Assembly: GCA_964572955.1 (NCBI GenBank)
Contig: CAZNGY010000023.1
Coordinates: forward strand, 1 to 29,653
Direction: 5' to 3'
Length of the DNA stretch: 29,653 bases
Origin: UBA3775 sp964572955
GTDB taxonomy: Bacteria > Bacillota > Clostridia > Lachnospirales > Lachnospiraceae
Positions 7,226 through 16,904 of the stretch are shown one piece after another; position 1 is the stretch's first letter, and each line of letters opens with the position of its first letter. The translations under genes and the position numbers were made by a program. The notes under the pieces are model-generated. The model did not search any database. It was not told the origin of the DNA and was given only the letters and a program-made list of their open reading frames with translations.

Positions 7226-7984
7226 TTAAGTTTCATCATCTCCGTAAAAGACTTCTTCCAAGAACAACCCCTGCGGAGCTGCCGTAAAGCCGGCGGCATC
7301 CCTGTCCTGCCTGTCAACAATTGCCGGAATATCTTCCGGCGAAAGCTGCCCCTGTCCCACCATCATCAGTGTTCCGGACATTATACGAACCATATTGTAC
7401 AAAAACCCATCTCCGTAAAAATCCATTTTAACTATACCGGTTTGTGTATCTCTTTCAATTTCTATTTTTCTGACTGTTCTTATTGTGGATTTCTTTGTAC
7501 GCCTGTTTCCGCAAAAACTCCTAAAGTCCCTTGTTCCTTCCATAAAGGCCGCAGCTTCCCTCATTCTTTCGACATTCAAAGGCTCCATTGATTCCGAAAC
7601 ATACCTGCGTATAAACACATCCGGTTTTAATGAATCGCAGACTCTGTAACTATAATGTTTACCCTTAGCTGAAAGTCTTGCATGAAAATCATCATTTACT
7701 TCCGAAGCTTCAAGTATTTTTATATCTCTTGGCAGCAGAATGTTCAACTCTATCAACAGCTCTTCACATGAAATTTCAGAGTTCGTTTTAAAATTTGCAA
7801 CCTGTCCCAGTGCATGAACTCCGGCATCAGTTCTTCCGGAGCCGTTTACTTCCACTTTTTCTTCGGTTATCTGACTGATAAACATTTCCAGTTTTCCCTG
7901 TATTGTATCAGATGTATTCCCCTGTTTCTGCCATCCCTTGTACCTGCTGCCGTCATACTGCAGCAGCAATTTTATATTCCTCAT
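7226..7984 (-). CDS. truA: tRNA pseudouridine(38-40) synthase TruA
   Basis: It isomerises uridines 38-40 of the anticodon arm to pseudouridine. The 252-residue length is normal. The catalytic Asp is D53 in SGRTDAGVHALGQ. Other family blocks are YDGSRYKGWQKQ near the N-terminus, FHARLSAKGKHYSYR, and GDGFLYNMVRIMSGTL near the C-terminus. GGAG lies 9 nt before the ATG. The start is 15 nt past the stop of the upstream SGNH gene, so the two are probably cotranscribed. Confidence 0.95.
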   Translation of the reverse strand: MRNIKLLLQYDGSRYKGWQKQGNTSDTIQGKLEMFISQITEEKVEVNGSGRTDAGVHALGQVANFKTNSEISCEELLIELNILLPRDIKILEASEVNDDFHARLSAKGKHYSYRVCDSLKPDVFIRRYVSESMEPLNVERMREAAAFMEGTRDFRSFCGNRRTKKSTIRTVRKIEIERDTQTGIVKMDFYGDGFLYNMVRIMSGTLMMVGQGQLSPEDIPAIVDRQDRDAAGFTAAPQGLFLEEVFYGDDET

Positions 7985-7999
7985 TTTTTATTTCTCCAT

Positions 8000-8680
8000 T
8001 CAATTTTCTGTTCTGCCTAAACCCGATTTCCATGCCGGTTCGGTTGCATATTTCATAAATTCATCATAAATTGCACGATATCCGCACTCTTTTATGTGCA
8101 TACCCTCAATCGTATATTCTGCCTTCAAATTGCTGGTTTCGTCCTTTAAGCTGTCATTGATGTCAATGTATTTTGCACCAAGTCTTTCCGACATTTTCTT
8201 TAATCCTGCATTTGCCTCGTTTATTTTATCATTTGTTCTTATGAGAAGACATGGTTTCATTTCATCTGAAGCCGCTTCATAATTGATTGGAAAATATGCC
8301 ATTACATATATCTCTGTTTCCGGAAGGACCTTATATATTTCTCCTAACACTTCCTCATATGATTCAACAACTTGTGCTGCCGATATGGACGACCAGCTCA
8401 GATCATTCGTACCAATGTTTATAAAAAGCCTTGACGGTTTCAGCTCGAGAACACAGGTATCCAGATTTTCCCGAAGTTCATGAATCATATATCCTCCGAT
8501 TCCTCTGTTGTATATTACTGTTTCACTTCCCGATTCCTTTAAAAATTTTTCAATAGGAAACATTTCCATCAATGATGATCCAGCACATACAATTTTACCT
8601 TTTAATGCTGTTTTATTAAGTTCACTAAACCTCTCAGCCTTTATTTCTTTATCATTTTTTATCTTTTTCTCTTCTGACAT
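8000..8680 (-). CDS. Cytoplasmic SGNH/GDSL-family hydrolase
   Basis: A 226-residue SGNH-fold esterase or acylhydrolase without signal peptide. Block I is CAGSSLM (nucleophile probably S36), block II Gly is in YNRGIGGY, block III is NIGTNDLSW, and block V is IEGMHIKECGY, where the Asp usually three residues before His is Glu. The ATG at 8680 has no ribosome site. A well-placed AGGAAAGG instead precedes an out-of-frame ATG at 8711 whose 19-codon ORF overlaps this start. Substrate unknown; a deacetylase for oligosaccharides released by the neighbouring esterase is only a guess. Confidence 0.8.
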   Translation of the reverse strand: MSEEKKIKNDKEIKAERFSELNKTALKGKIVCAGSSLMEMFPIEKFLKESGSETVIYNRGIGGYMIHELRENLDTCVLELKPSRLFINIGTNDLSWSSISAAQVVESYEEVLGEIYKVLPETEIYVMAYFPINYEAASDEMKPCLLIRTNDKINEANAGLKKMSERLGAKYIDINDSLKDETSNLKAEYTIEGMHIKECGYRAIYDEFMKYATEPAWKSGLGRTEN

Positions 8681-8711
8681 AATCTTGGTTTAATACCGTA
8701 ATACGGCACAT
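8652..8711 (-). CDS. 19-codon upstream ORF overlapping the SGNH gene start
   Basis: The peptide MCRITVLNQDYVRREKDKK starts at 8711, 5 nt after AGGAAAGG, and stops at 8652-8654, inside the SGNH gene in another frame. The downstream start (8680) has no Shine-Dalgarno of its own. It may tune translation by coupling or by competition. It could also be chance in an AT-rich leader. Confidence 0.35.
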   Translation of the reverse strand: MCRITVLNQDYVRREKDKK

Positions 8712-8937
8712 TTTTCCTTTCCTGATTTATCGGTTCCTGTTTTTAAAAGAAACTTTAGTGATATATTTTCACTTATAATTCTATTAATCAATGCAATTTA
8801 TATAATCTGCATTCCGTTAAATCGACTAAAAGCAGCAGATGGTATGCCACCACCTGCTGCTTCTAATATCCGATTAATTATGCTTATTGTCAAGTATTAT
8901 TATTCGTTTTCCGTATCTTTCACACACGCCTTCTGAA
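8681..8937. other. Intergenic between esterase and SGNH genes
   Basis: It holds the terminator below, the upstream ORF start, and an AT-rich stretch presumably containing the SGNH-truA promoter. I could not settle on one -35/-10 pair. Confidence 0.45.
8828..8864 (-). terminator. Terminator of the large esterase gene
   Basis: On the minus strand AGCAGCAG and CTGCTGCT pair, with inner TGG/CCA, and the hairpin is followed by TTTTAG. It lies about 75 nt after the stop at 8938. Confidence 0.75.
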
Positions 8938-11900
8938 TCAATGACGTTTGTTTCTCTTGCCTGCAATCAGTAAAACCATTGCAGACAATGAGAATACAGC
9001 TGCAAGAACCAATACTGCAACACCTCTGTCTCCGGTTTCCGGTGTTTTCCCGTCATCCGTTACGCTTCCGGAACCCTCGTTTACCGTTCCGTTTATAGAA
9101 TCCAAGCCATCACTGCCGGAATTATCTCCATTAGGCTTTTTATCTTCCAACGGTTTATCACTATCATTGCCATTGTCAGGTGCAGACTGGTTACCACTGT
9201 CATCTCCTGATGATATTTCTTCTCCCAGATACGGATTAAGTATCTCAGCGATTACTGAATATCCCGTAAGATTAGGATGGAGTCCATCAAAAACATACTG
9301 TTCTTTACAATATCCGTCCTCACCCTTGAAGGAAGAATAACAATCGACAAATTTCGCATTTTCATATTCTGCAACCAAGGTCTTAAGTGTATCATTAAGG
9401 CTTACTATTCTGTCCTGTGCTCCTGCATAATATGCAGTTGTTGTCGGAAGAACACTTATTACAATAAGCTCAACATCCGGATTCTTATCGCGGAGTACCT
9501 CAAACATCTTTTTATAATTTGATGCTATCTGCTCATTTGTATAACCTCTTCCGATATCATTGATTCCGCAAAGGAATACAACCTTATCATATTTTTTCTT
9601 TGCAACTTCATCAATTCTGGCTGTAAGTTCCTTTGTTGTCTGACCACCGATTCCGTAATTTACACAATCGCTTCTATCAAGTATTCCGTTCCAATCAATG
9701 TTGTTAAGGTGAACTGAGTCCACTAACGGATTCTGCACAATACTGTCTCCGATAAATGCAATTCCGCTGTCAGGTCTGTCCCATGTTCCGTCCGTACCAT
9801 CCACAGCCGCGCCATTTCCCGTAAAATAGGCAACTCTCTTGAGTACAACTTTATCATCACTCTTACTATATACCTGAATCTGATCAAGTCTTGCAAAATT
9901 TGTTCCGAATACCTTTGAGAAATTATCATACTTAAATATCGCATAATTTCTTCCGCCTTCATTTACTCCGTTTTCATCCGGATATACTGCAACCCACTGA
10001 GTTGCTCCCGATGCACTTGTAAGTGCAATATAAATACCATCTTCTTTTCCCGTGTATTCAACATAGAAATAGCTTCCTTTGTTGATAACGGATGCATCCC
10101 AATCTCCTCCCACATGCTTTGTATAGAAAAACGTAAGACATGAGTTTGCCTTTGAAGCATCAGCCGAACCCCTATACAGCATCGCTGTTTCTCCGAGTTC
10201 TGCTTCTACCGGATAACCAAACCAGCTTATCTTTGTAAGTACCGTTGTTCCTGTTGTTGCTGCACTGCCTGCAGAAATTGCATCCACTCCCGAAAAATCC
10301 TCAGAACCGTATGCTGCAACAAGTGCTGCATATGGAAATAATGATTTGTATCCGGTTGCCGTCTTTTCCGTTCGTACAGGATAAACTGATGCCCAGATAT
10401 TATCAGTCCACTCGGAAAGGGCTAGATATACCGCTCCCTCTTCTCCTGTATACTCAACAGCAAAATATCCGCCTTTTGTAATTGCTTCAGGGTCAAAATC
10501 GATATTTGATATCATCACTGATTTTATAACCGTATATGATTTATCCGTGGAATCATTTCCCGTGTAAATCAATGTTTCCTTAAGATTTTCATCATCATAA
10601 TCCGGTTCAGCCTCCGGAAACTTGTTATCCAGCTTGATATTACTTATTTTAACACTTCCCCTGTAATCCGTGTTCTCAACACCTCCGGTTTTTATCTGTA
10701 TTGCCGAAAGACCGTTTAGCTCTGCACCTGCATATGCTGCTTTTACATGGTAAGTACCATTGTCAAAATCCGTATCTGAAAGTGTCATACTTTTAATTGA
10801 AAGCCAGTCAAAATCAGCCTCAAGATACATTTTTTCAAAATCATAATTCTCTATCTGAACATCAAATTCCAATACACTTCCGGTATAAATTTTTCCACCG
10901 TAATTTACATCAAAGCTGACATATGGCCAGCCATCCACATTTCCATCAGTTACATTTATGATCTTTTCTCCCTTACTTTCATAGATAAGAGTATTGTCGT
11001 CTATGGCTGCATTAATTTTATATTCAGCCTTATTTCCATCAGGAGCTGTAACTTCTACCGTAACCAATGCCTTTCCGTCAACCAATTTAGCCTCAATATA
11101 CGAATTTCCGTAGTCATCTGTCTTAATTTCGTAACCACTGACCTTCACTGATGATGAAAGATTTGCTGCCTTTATATAAATCTGTACTTTGGAATCTTCA
11201 TCACTTCCTAACGGAAGAAGAACTTCGAAAGCCTCCGTTCCCTGCAGCTTTCCGCTGTTAAATCCGGGCACTGCATTTTTCTTTTCATCAGATGATGTTC
11301 TGTAAGAAAGGCTTACAAGTGAAGCATCTGAATCATCTTTGGAAGCAAGCAGCGGAATAAGATATTTTGCATAAATCGCATACCCCTCTGCTACAGGATG
11401 AAGACCGTCACTCATAACAAGATTTGGATTTACATGTACTTCATCGCAATCCGGATTGGACGGAGATCCTTTTACATAATTTCCGTTCTCATCCTTATTT
11501 TTAAACTCTTCATGTATTTCGTCTATATATGTAACAAAATCATATTTTGCACTCAACTCATCAAGAGCCTTTACCACATTTTCAATTCTGGTCTGCATTG
11601 TATTTCCGTAGCCCTCAGAATTTGTAGGATTAATCGCAATTACATATACCTGTATAGGATCCTTTCCTTCTTTTGCGCGTTCAGTATTTTTGGTTTTTAC
11701 CTTTTCATACATGGTCGTATAACTACTCACTTCCTGAGCAATTACAACACTTTCATCACTTGAAATACCAAGATCATTATTTCCGCACTGAATAATTATT
11801 GTATCATAGTTATATTTTAAAACTTCATCAAATCTGTTAGCAATATTAACGGTTGTCTGACTTCCGATACCATATGTCACCACATCCGTACGGTCAAGAA

Positions 11901-13773
11901 TTGCATTCCATCCTCCATTTGGTGCATAATAAGGAGCACCTGAAAGAGATAATGCCGTAACCAGCGGATTCTGTGAAATACTTGCACCGATTACCGCAAT
12001 TCCTGTCTTATCTGTATTGTCATACTTTGTCCAAGGTACCTTAATGGCATCATCATATCCATCCTCTGATATGTCATCGACCAAAGCTCCGCTTCCCCTA
12101 AAAAAATACATTGAAGCATTTTCACTGAGATTTTTATTATCAGCCTTGATTATTCTCATTCCGTCAATGTATCTGAAGTCTTCACCAAAGGCTTCCTTTA
12201 TACTCTTTGCTGTGAAAATGGAGTAATATCCGGTTCCTGTTTCTCCTGTTTCTGATGCACCTATGGTCACATAAGTTGAGTCCTCATTTGAATGGCTCTG
12301 GCATACAAGCCTTACGGCATCTGCATCTCCCTTATATTCCACATAAAAGAAAGAGTCCTCCTTAATTCCGGTTGCATCAAACGTACCTCCCACATGCCAC
12401 GTAAAAAGGTACTGATGTGAAGAATATGAACCTTTAAGTTCCACGGATTCTCCGAGTTCCCCATATGATAACGGATAACCGTTCCATGACACACTCTTAA
12501 CTTTGAGATTTTCTTTGTCCGTGCCATTATAATAAACTCTTACTGCCTTAAGTTCCGAGAAATCTTCATCTCCCCATGCTTTTATACAATCCTCATATGT
12601 ATATTTTGCCCATTTACTTCCATCATCATTGTTTCCTGTTGCAGAAGCCTTTATCTGTTTTGTTGTTTTTCCTGTTGTTGAACTCCATGTAGCAAACTGA
12701 AATTCAGGTATACCTGTTATTCCGCTTTCATAATCAACAAGAAAATATCCTTCCGACAACATCTTTGAAGCATCGAATTTTCCAGAATAAAGTTTTGTAT
12801 TGCTTATAAACCATGTATTTCCGGAAATTGCCGTCGTAGTAAACGGAATTTCAGTTTTTACATAAGCTTTTCCTGCAGCCACTCTGACAGCATTACTTTT
12901 TATTGTATTTGTACCGTCACTTGCTTCACAATAAATATATCCTCCGATATATTTCATTTCTGGTTTGAAGCTTTTCGAGTTCGCTCCATTTATGACAGCT
13001 GCATCGCTTAGGTCTGCCTTCGATGACTTATACCACTGATATGTAAGATTACCTGTAAAATTAGTCACTTCAACATTAATATTTTTATCATAAACTGCAA
13101 TTGATGAGTCCAGCACTGCTTTAGACCTGTTATCCGCTTCTTTCCAAAAAACAATATTATCGTAGCCCACAGTTCCCTTAAATGTATTATTTGTTCGTAT
13201 TTCACCTATCTGCATTCTGGTGATATATCCCCTCTGTTCTGCATTTACCGCACTAAGCTCATAACTGACAGAATATTTATTATATCCTTCTATATCTGAA
13301 ACCGACTGCAAATCAGCCGCTTTACCAAACTGCACATTTTCAGATACGGTAGTATTTGATGAAGCCCCCTCTATCTTTCCGGTAAAAACAAAAATAAATT
13401 GTGACGGTTCACTTCCCTCTGTGCAATAATAGTCAAAAGAGACTTTCACTGCATCACTTAAATCAGCCTGTGATGATGCTCCGAAACTGTACATGGCCAT
13501 TGCCCTGTTATAAGTTGTACTCGTCGCCGCCGTGTAATCTTCATCCATCTTAAGATATCCGTTTGATTTGTCGAATCCTACACTCACACCTGCTGAGGTA
13601 TATCCGCCTTTAGACCAATCAGCCCCATAAGTGTCGTTTCCGTCGAATTTCCATTCTGCAATTTCTTCATATTTTTCAGCTGCAAATACATTTGTCGGAC
13701 TCATATATAAATTCCCGATACTCATCGCAGCTGCAAGAAAAAGCGAAACGCCTTTTTTAATTTTCTTCTTCAT
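8938..13773 (-). CDS. Secreted, sortase-anchored multidomain carbohydrate esterase with two SGNH domains
   Basis: A 1611-residue surface protein probably deacylating plant polysaccharide. A signal peptide covers residues 1 to about 31 (KKKIKKGV, hydrophobic core, VFAAE). Then follow a carbohydrate-binding-like beta-sandwich (about 35-212), an Ig-like segment (about 215-300) and two related binding-like modules to about 575. SGNH domain 1 (about 590-800) has GASIS, CGNNDLG and DGLHP. A cadherin-like beta-sandwich covers about 815-930, followed by three more binding-like modules. SGNH domain 2 (about 1335-1510) has GDSI, CGINDIG and DGLHP. The end is a Ser/Asp/Gly linker, PETGD, a membrane helix and KRNKRH, a sortase signal. 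The module-SGNH block is an internal duplication. Both SGNH domains keep Ser, Asn and His; domain 1 has GAS instead of GDS. GAGGAGG lies 8 nt before the start. It follows the MATE gene by 34 nt. Confidence 0.88.
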   Translation of the reverse strand: MKKKIKKGVSLFLAAAMSIGNLYMSPTNVFAAEKYEEIAEWKFDGNDTYGADWSKGGYTSAGVSVGFDKSNGYLKMDEDYTAATSTTYNRAMAMYSFGASSQADLSDAVKVSFDYYCTEGSEPSQFIFVFTGKIEGASSNTTVSENVQFGKAADLQSVSDIEGYNKYSVSYELSAVNAEQRGYITRMQIGEIRTNNTFKGTVGYDNIVFWKEADNRSKAVLDSSIAVYDKNINVEVTNFTGNLTYQWYKSSKADLSDAAVINGANSKSFKPEMKYIGGYIYCEASDGTNTIKSNAVRVAAGKAYVKTEIPFTTTAISGNTWFISNTKLYSGKFDASKMLSEGYFLVDYESGITGIPEFQFATWSSTTGKTTKQIKASATGNNDDGSKWAKYTYEDCIKAWGDEDFSELKAVRVYYNGTDKENLKVKSVSWNGYPLSYGELGESVELKGSYSSHQYLFTWHVGGTFDATGIKEDSFFYVEYKGDADAVRLVCQSHSNEDSTYVTIGASETGETGTGYYSIFTAKSIKEAFGEDFRYIDGMRIIKADNKNLSENASMYFFRGSGALVDDISEDGYDDAIKVPWTKYDNTDKTGIAVIGASISQNPLVTALSLSGAPYYAPNGGWNAILDRTDVVTYGIGSQTTVNIANRFDEVLKYNYDTIIIQCGNNDLGISSDESVVIAQEVSSYTTMYEKVKTKNTERAKEGKDPIQVYVIAINPTNSEGYGNTMQTRIENVVKALDELSAKYDFVTYIDEIHEEFKNKDENGNYVKGSPSNPDCDEVHVNPNLVMSDGLHPVAEGYAIYAKYLIPLLASKDDSDASLVSLSYRTSSDEKKNAVPGFNSGKLQGTEAFEVLLPLGSDEDSKVQIYIKAANLSSSVKVSGYEIKTDDYGNSYIEAKLVDGKALVTVEVTAPDGNKAEYKINAAIDDNTLIYESKGEKIINVTDGNVDGWPYVSFDVNYGGKIYTGSVLEFDVQIENYDFEKMYLEADFDWLSIKSMTLSDTDFDNGTYHVKAAYAGAELNGLSAIQIKTGGVENTDYRGSVKISNIKLDNKFPEAEPDYDDENLKETLIYTGNDSTDKSYTVIKSVMISNIDFDPEAITKGGYFAVEYTGEEGAVYLALSEWTDNIWASVYPVRTEKTATGYKSLFPYAALVAAYGSEDFSGVDAISAGSAATTGTTVLTKISWFGYPVEAELGETAMLYRGSADASKANSCLTFFYTKHVGGDWDASVINKGSYFYVEYTGKEDGIYIALTSASGATQWVAVYPDENGVNEGGRNYAIFKYDNFSKVFGTNFARLDQIQVYSKSDDKVVLKRVAYFTGNGAAVDGTDGTWDRPDSGIAFIGDSIVQNPLVDSVHLNNIDWNGILDRSDCVNYGIGGQTTKELTARIDEVAKKKYDKVVFLCGINDIGRGYTNEQIASNYKKMFEVLRDKNPDVELIVISVLPTTTAYYAGAQDRIVSLNDTLKTLVAEYENAKFVDCYSSFKGEDGYCKEQYVFDGLHPNLTGYSVIAEILNPYLGEEISSGDDSGNQSAPDNGNDSDKPLEDKKPNGDNSGSDGLDSINGTVNEGSGSVTDDGKTPETGDRGVAVLVLAAVFSLSAMVLLIAGKRNKRH

Positions 13774-13807
13774 TGTAAGACCTCCTCATTATTAATTGCG
13801 GCTCTTC

Positions 13808-15184
13808 TCATGTTGAAACCGCTACATTTTTTTCTTTTCCAAAATTTTTTCCAAGTTTATTCACTAAAATCAGCATCGTAAGATAACATATTCCTCCTCC
13901 AAGTACATTTGATGCCGTCTCCGCATAAAAAACACCCGTTACACCTATAAAATCCGGCAGAAGCAGCGTAAGCGGAACAACAAGAATTACCTTTCTGAAC
14001 AATGAAAAGAATATTGCATGTCCTGCCTTGTTCAGTGATTTAAAAACAGACTGTCCGGAATATTGAAATGCCATCATGAAAAATACGGAAAAATAAATTC
14101 TCATTGCCGTACTTCCTATGCCAAGCATTTCTGCATCATTGGTAAACAACGACATAAATATCTTTGGAAAAAGGAGAATAAATCCGCAAAGTATAACCGA
14201 ATATACCGCTGCCAGCTTCGTCATAAATTTTATGCTTTTTCTTACTTCTGATATTTTTCTTGCGCCGTAATTATAACTTATTACTGACGAAGCTCCGTCT
14301 GTTATTGCCGAAACCGGTGTGAGAACCAACTGCCTTACAGAGTTCAATATAGTCATAATCCCAATATATATTTCCCCTCCATAAATTAAAAGCACTCTAT
14401 TGCATACAATCTGCGTCATTGAATCAGTACAGCTCATTACAAAACTTGCTGTCCCCAGTTTCATGATTCTTTTAATACAGTCATAATCCGGACTAAGTCC
14501 TTTTAATTTAAGTCTATGTTCCGGTTTCTTTCCCCCTAAGAAAGAAAGCACCCATGTTGCGGAAATAATTTGCGATATAACGGTTGCCATTGCCGCTCCC
14601 TTAATACCCATATCAAAGACAAAAATAAAAATCGGATCAAGGATAAAATTAACACATGCTCCGGATACTACCGTTACCATCCCTGTTCCGGCAAATCCCT
14701 GACTGTTTATATAAGGATTCATTCCCAGGGAGATCATTGAAAAACAAGTGCCGTACAGATATATTCTAAGATAGGAAGCCGCATACGGATATATGACATC
14801 CGTTGCCCCAAGCATATACAGCAGAGGTTTCATAAAAATCACTCCCAACACCCCTATTATCACTCCTGATACAATCAACATCATAAATGCATTATGCATC
14901 ACCTTTTCCGCCTCTTTATCATCTCCCCTCCCACGGGCAATCGAGTAAATGGGGGCTCCTCCAAGACCAAAAAGATTAGAAAATCCTGTTATAATTGTGA
15001 TTATCGGAACACAGACTCCGATACCTCCAAGAGCCGATTCTCCGGCATCCGGCATATTGCCAAGATAGATTCTGTCTACGATGCTGTAAAGTACATTAAA
15101 CAACTGCGCTATTAACATCGGAAAAGCCATCGAGATTATATTGCTCTGAACCCCTCCTGATGAAAAATCAACTCTTGTTTTCAT
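13808..15184 (-). CDS. MATE-family multidrug/metabolite efflux protein
   Basis: A 458-residue, roughly 12-helix secondary transporter coupled to a Na+ or H+ gradient. The beginning (FPMLIAQLFNVLYSIVDRIYLGN) and the LDPIFIF and GAAMATVISQ blocks are typical of clostridial MATE proteins. The two halves are about 1-225 and 235-450. A promoter and a LysR-type operator lie upstream, and a LysR gene diverges from it, so LysR control is likely. AAAGGA is 13 nt from the start, rather far. Substrate unknown. Confidence 0.92.
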   Translation of the reverse strand: MKTRVDFSSGGVQSNIISMAFPMLIAQLFNVLYSIVDRIYLGNMPDAGESALGGIGVCVPIITIITGFSNLFGLGGAPIYSIARGRGDDKEAEKVMHNAFMMLIVSGVIIGVLGVIFMKPLLYMLGATDVIYPYAASYLRIYLYGTCFSMISLGMNPYINSQGFAGTGMVTVVSGACVNFILDPIFIFVFDMGIKGAAMATVISQIISATWVLSFLGGKKPEHRLKLKGLSPDYDCIKRIMKLGTASFVMSCTDSMTQIVCNRVLLIYGGEIYIGIMTILNSVRQLVLTPVSAITDGASSVISYNYGARKISEVRKSIKFMTKLAAVYSVILCGFILLFPKIFMSLFTNDAEMLGIGSTAMRIYFSVFFMMAFQYSGQSVFKSLNKAGHAIFFSLFRKVILVVPLTLLLPDFIGVTGVFYAETASNVLGGGICYLTMLILVNKLGKNFGKEKNVAVST

Positions 15185-15220
15185 ATCGTTTACACATCCT
15201 TTATTTAATTTTCTTTTTAG

Positions 15221-15287
15221 ATTATATCAACACTGTTCAATATTCACAAATACATAAATAATGATATATATATAACCATTTGGTTAT
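15221..15287 (-). promoter_or_regulatory. MATE promoter with LysR-type operator
   Basis: Minus strand TTGTGA (15244-15249), 17-nt spacer, TATAAT (15221-15226). The 7-2-7 palindrome ATAACCATTTGGTTAT (15272-15287) is centred about 65 nt upstream of the predicted start, the usual position of a LysR recognition site. Confidence 0.7.
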
Positions 15288-15472
15288 GCATCAAGGCACA
15301 TAAAAAATTTCAAGACCATTAACATATACATATTCAGGCAGTCAGCAGAACTGTCGCCTGACACCTTAACGTAATACTCAATCCATTCATTTTTGTAAAC
15401 AAAATAAGCCATATCCTCTTGCGTCATATATTTTTCCATGATATACAATAAATTATATATTCTGTTCTTATT

Positions 15473-15488
15473 ATAATCAAACGGTTAT
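15473..15488 (+). promoter_or_regulatory. Second LysR-type operator, near the regulator gene
   Basis: ATAATCAAACGGTTAT repeats the pattern of the operator at 15272 and overlaps a TATAAT at 15472-15477 pointing to the LysR gene. Autorepression is the usual reading. Confidence 0.6.
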
Positions 15489-15622
15489 ATAGGTATCAGA
15501 ATCCGGTATACCCCAAACAAAAAACATAAGCAGATTTGTATTGCGGAATTTACAGATTCCTTAGGATATTTATCATTTCAATTTCAGTATATCCCAACAA
15601 ACATCTGCGGAATGGAGGCCCC

Positions 15623-16507
15623 ATGGATTTACTTCAGCTTCGCTATTTCAAACGAATTGCAGAATATGAAAACATTACAAAAGCTGCCAAAAGCCTTTCA
15701 GTAGCTCAACCGGCAGTCAGCAAAACTCTCCGTCAACTTGAAGATGAACTTAATGGTCCTCTCTTCGACAGGGTCGGAAGAAACATAAAGCTGAATCAAC
15801 GCGGGAAGCTTCTTCTGAATTACACTAATGACATATTAAACAACGTCGACAGAATATATGAAAATCTCAAACCTGGCAGTTCTGATACAGAAAAAATATT
15901 CTTCTCTGTTTCCGTTTGTTCATCACTGATTCCTCAGATACTCGGCAGATTCAGAAAATTATATCCTGACTACCAAATCGTAATCAGCACAAAAAACAAT
16001 CTTCTTCCGGTAGATTTAGAACTTTTCCAGTCACTGTCGATGATTAATGAAGATCGGTGCTTCTCAATACTTAAAGAGCAGATATCACTGGCGGTTCCAA
16101 AAGAACATCCTCTTGCAGAGTGTAAAACCATACGGCTTCAGGATATAAAGAATTACTCTATCATTGGTCTTAATCCTGAACGAAGTCTTATGAAACTAAT
16201 GGAACCATTCTTCAAACTTGCAGACTATACTCCCGATATGTCGTTGGAAATTGACAACCCTGAAACACTCAGAAAACTGATAAATATGGGCTACGGAATA
16301 AGCTTTATACCAAGTCTTACATGGATAGATGCCGGATCTGAGAATATAAAATTAATACCTATTGAATATCCTGACTGTTACAGATATATAAATCTCCGGA
16401 TCAAGGAAGGTTATATTTCTGAAGGACTTGCTGCTTTCCGGGATTTTCTTATCAATTTTTTTAAAAATGACATAAGTAAAAATCCGGATTTCTTATCGGA
16501 TAATTAA
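15623..16507 (+). CDS. LysR-family transcriptional regulator
   Basis: A 294-residue regulator. The winged helix-turn-helix covers about 1-60 (LRYFKRIAEYENITKAAKSL, AQPAVSKTLRQLEDELN). The effector-binding periplasmic-binding-like domain covers about 90-290, with LAVPKEHPLA and GYGISFIPS as recognisable blocks. An earlier in-frame ATG at 15536 gives 29 extra residues unlike the family; the start at 15623 has GGAGG four bases upstream. It diverges from the MATE gene, and two matching palindromes in the shared region are its probable binding sites. The effector is unknown. Confidence 0.92.
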   Translation: MDLLQLRYFKRIAEYENITKAAKSLSVAQPAVSKTLRQLEDELNGPLFDRVGRNIKLNQRGKLLLNYTNDILNNVDRIYENLKPGSSDTEKIFFSVSVCSSLIPQILGRFRKLYPDYQIVISTKNNLLPVDLELFQSLSMINEDRCFSILKEQISLAVPKEHPLAECKTIRLQDIKNYSIIGLNPERSLMKLMEPFFKLADYTPDMSLEIDNPETLRKLINMGYGISFIPSLTWIDAGSENIKLIPIEYPDCYRYINLRIKEGYISEGLAAFRDFLINFFKNDISKNPDFLSDN

Positions 16508-16571
16508 TGAATTTTTTATATAAACTGCATAATATTTAAAAAACTGCGATAAAAATAATTTCAGGCAAATA

Positions 16572-16611
16572 AAATGGATGCCTCCTGTAAAATACAATGA
16601 AGCATCCATTT
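16572..16611 (-). terminator. Possible terminator of agrDB
   Basis: A perfect 10-bp inverted repeat with a 20-nt loop, followed on the minus strand by TTTTATTT. It is about 300 nt past the agrB stop, so the assignment is weak. Confidence 0.4.
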
Positions 16612-16689
16612 GTACGCCTGATTCACAAATATGTATTCCGAATTCCGGATACATTTCAACAAGTCTCCATTTTTAATTCAAGTTTACCA

Positions 16690-16745
16690 ACACCGCCGGA
16701 TAATATTTTCATTTGCAGGTGACTGCGGTGTCTTTTATATTTTTT
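16690..16745 (+). terminator. Possible terminator of the LysR gene
   Basis: ACACCGC (16690-16696) pairs with GCGGTGT (16725-16731) and is followed by a T-rich tract CTTTTATATTTTTT. It is about 180 nt past the LysR stop. Confidence 0.5.
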
Positions 16746-16904
16746 CTTTTAAAACAATACAAACAATCAATCAGCAGGTTTTACCAAAATAATATAAATT
16801 CATAAAAAATATCATCAAAAACTGTATTCATATACAAAACATTATAAAATTAAAACTTTAAGATTTTTTAACTCTCTTCCATAACTTTTCAGATTTCTTT
16901 ACTC

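Larger units (their letters stand above)
16508..16904. other. Intergenic between convergent LysR and agrB genes
   Basis: About 400 nt without a supported gene. It contains two hairpins: 16572-16611 (AAATGGATGC stem, T-rich on the minus side) and the stronger one at 16690-16745. Confidence 0.5.

Noticed and set aside
9723..12527. Several ORFs of 65-130 codons on both strands inside the esterase gene
   Set aside because: They are shadows of the 1611-residue gene in other frames; none has a ribosome site or recognisable product.
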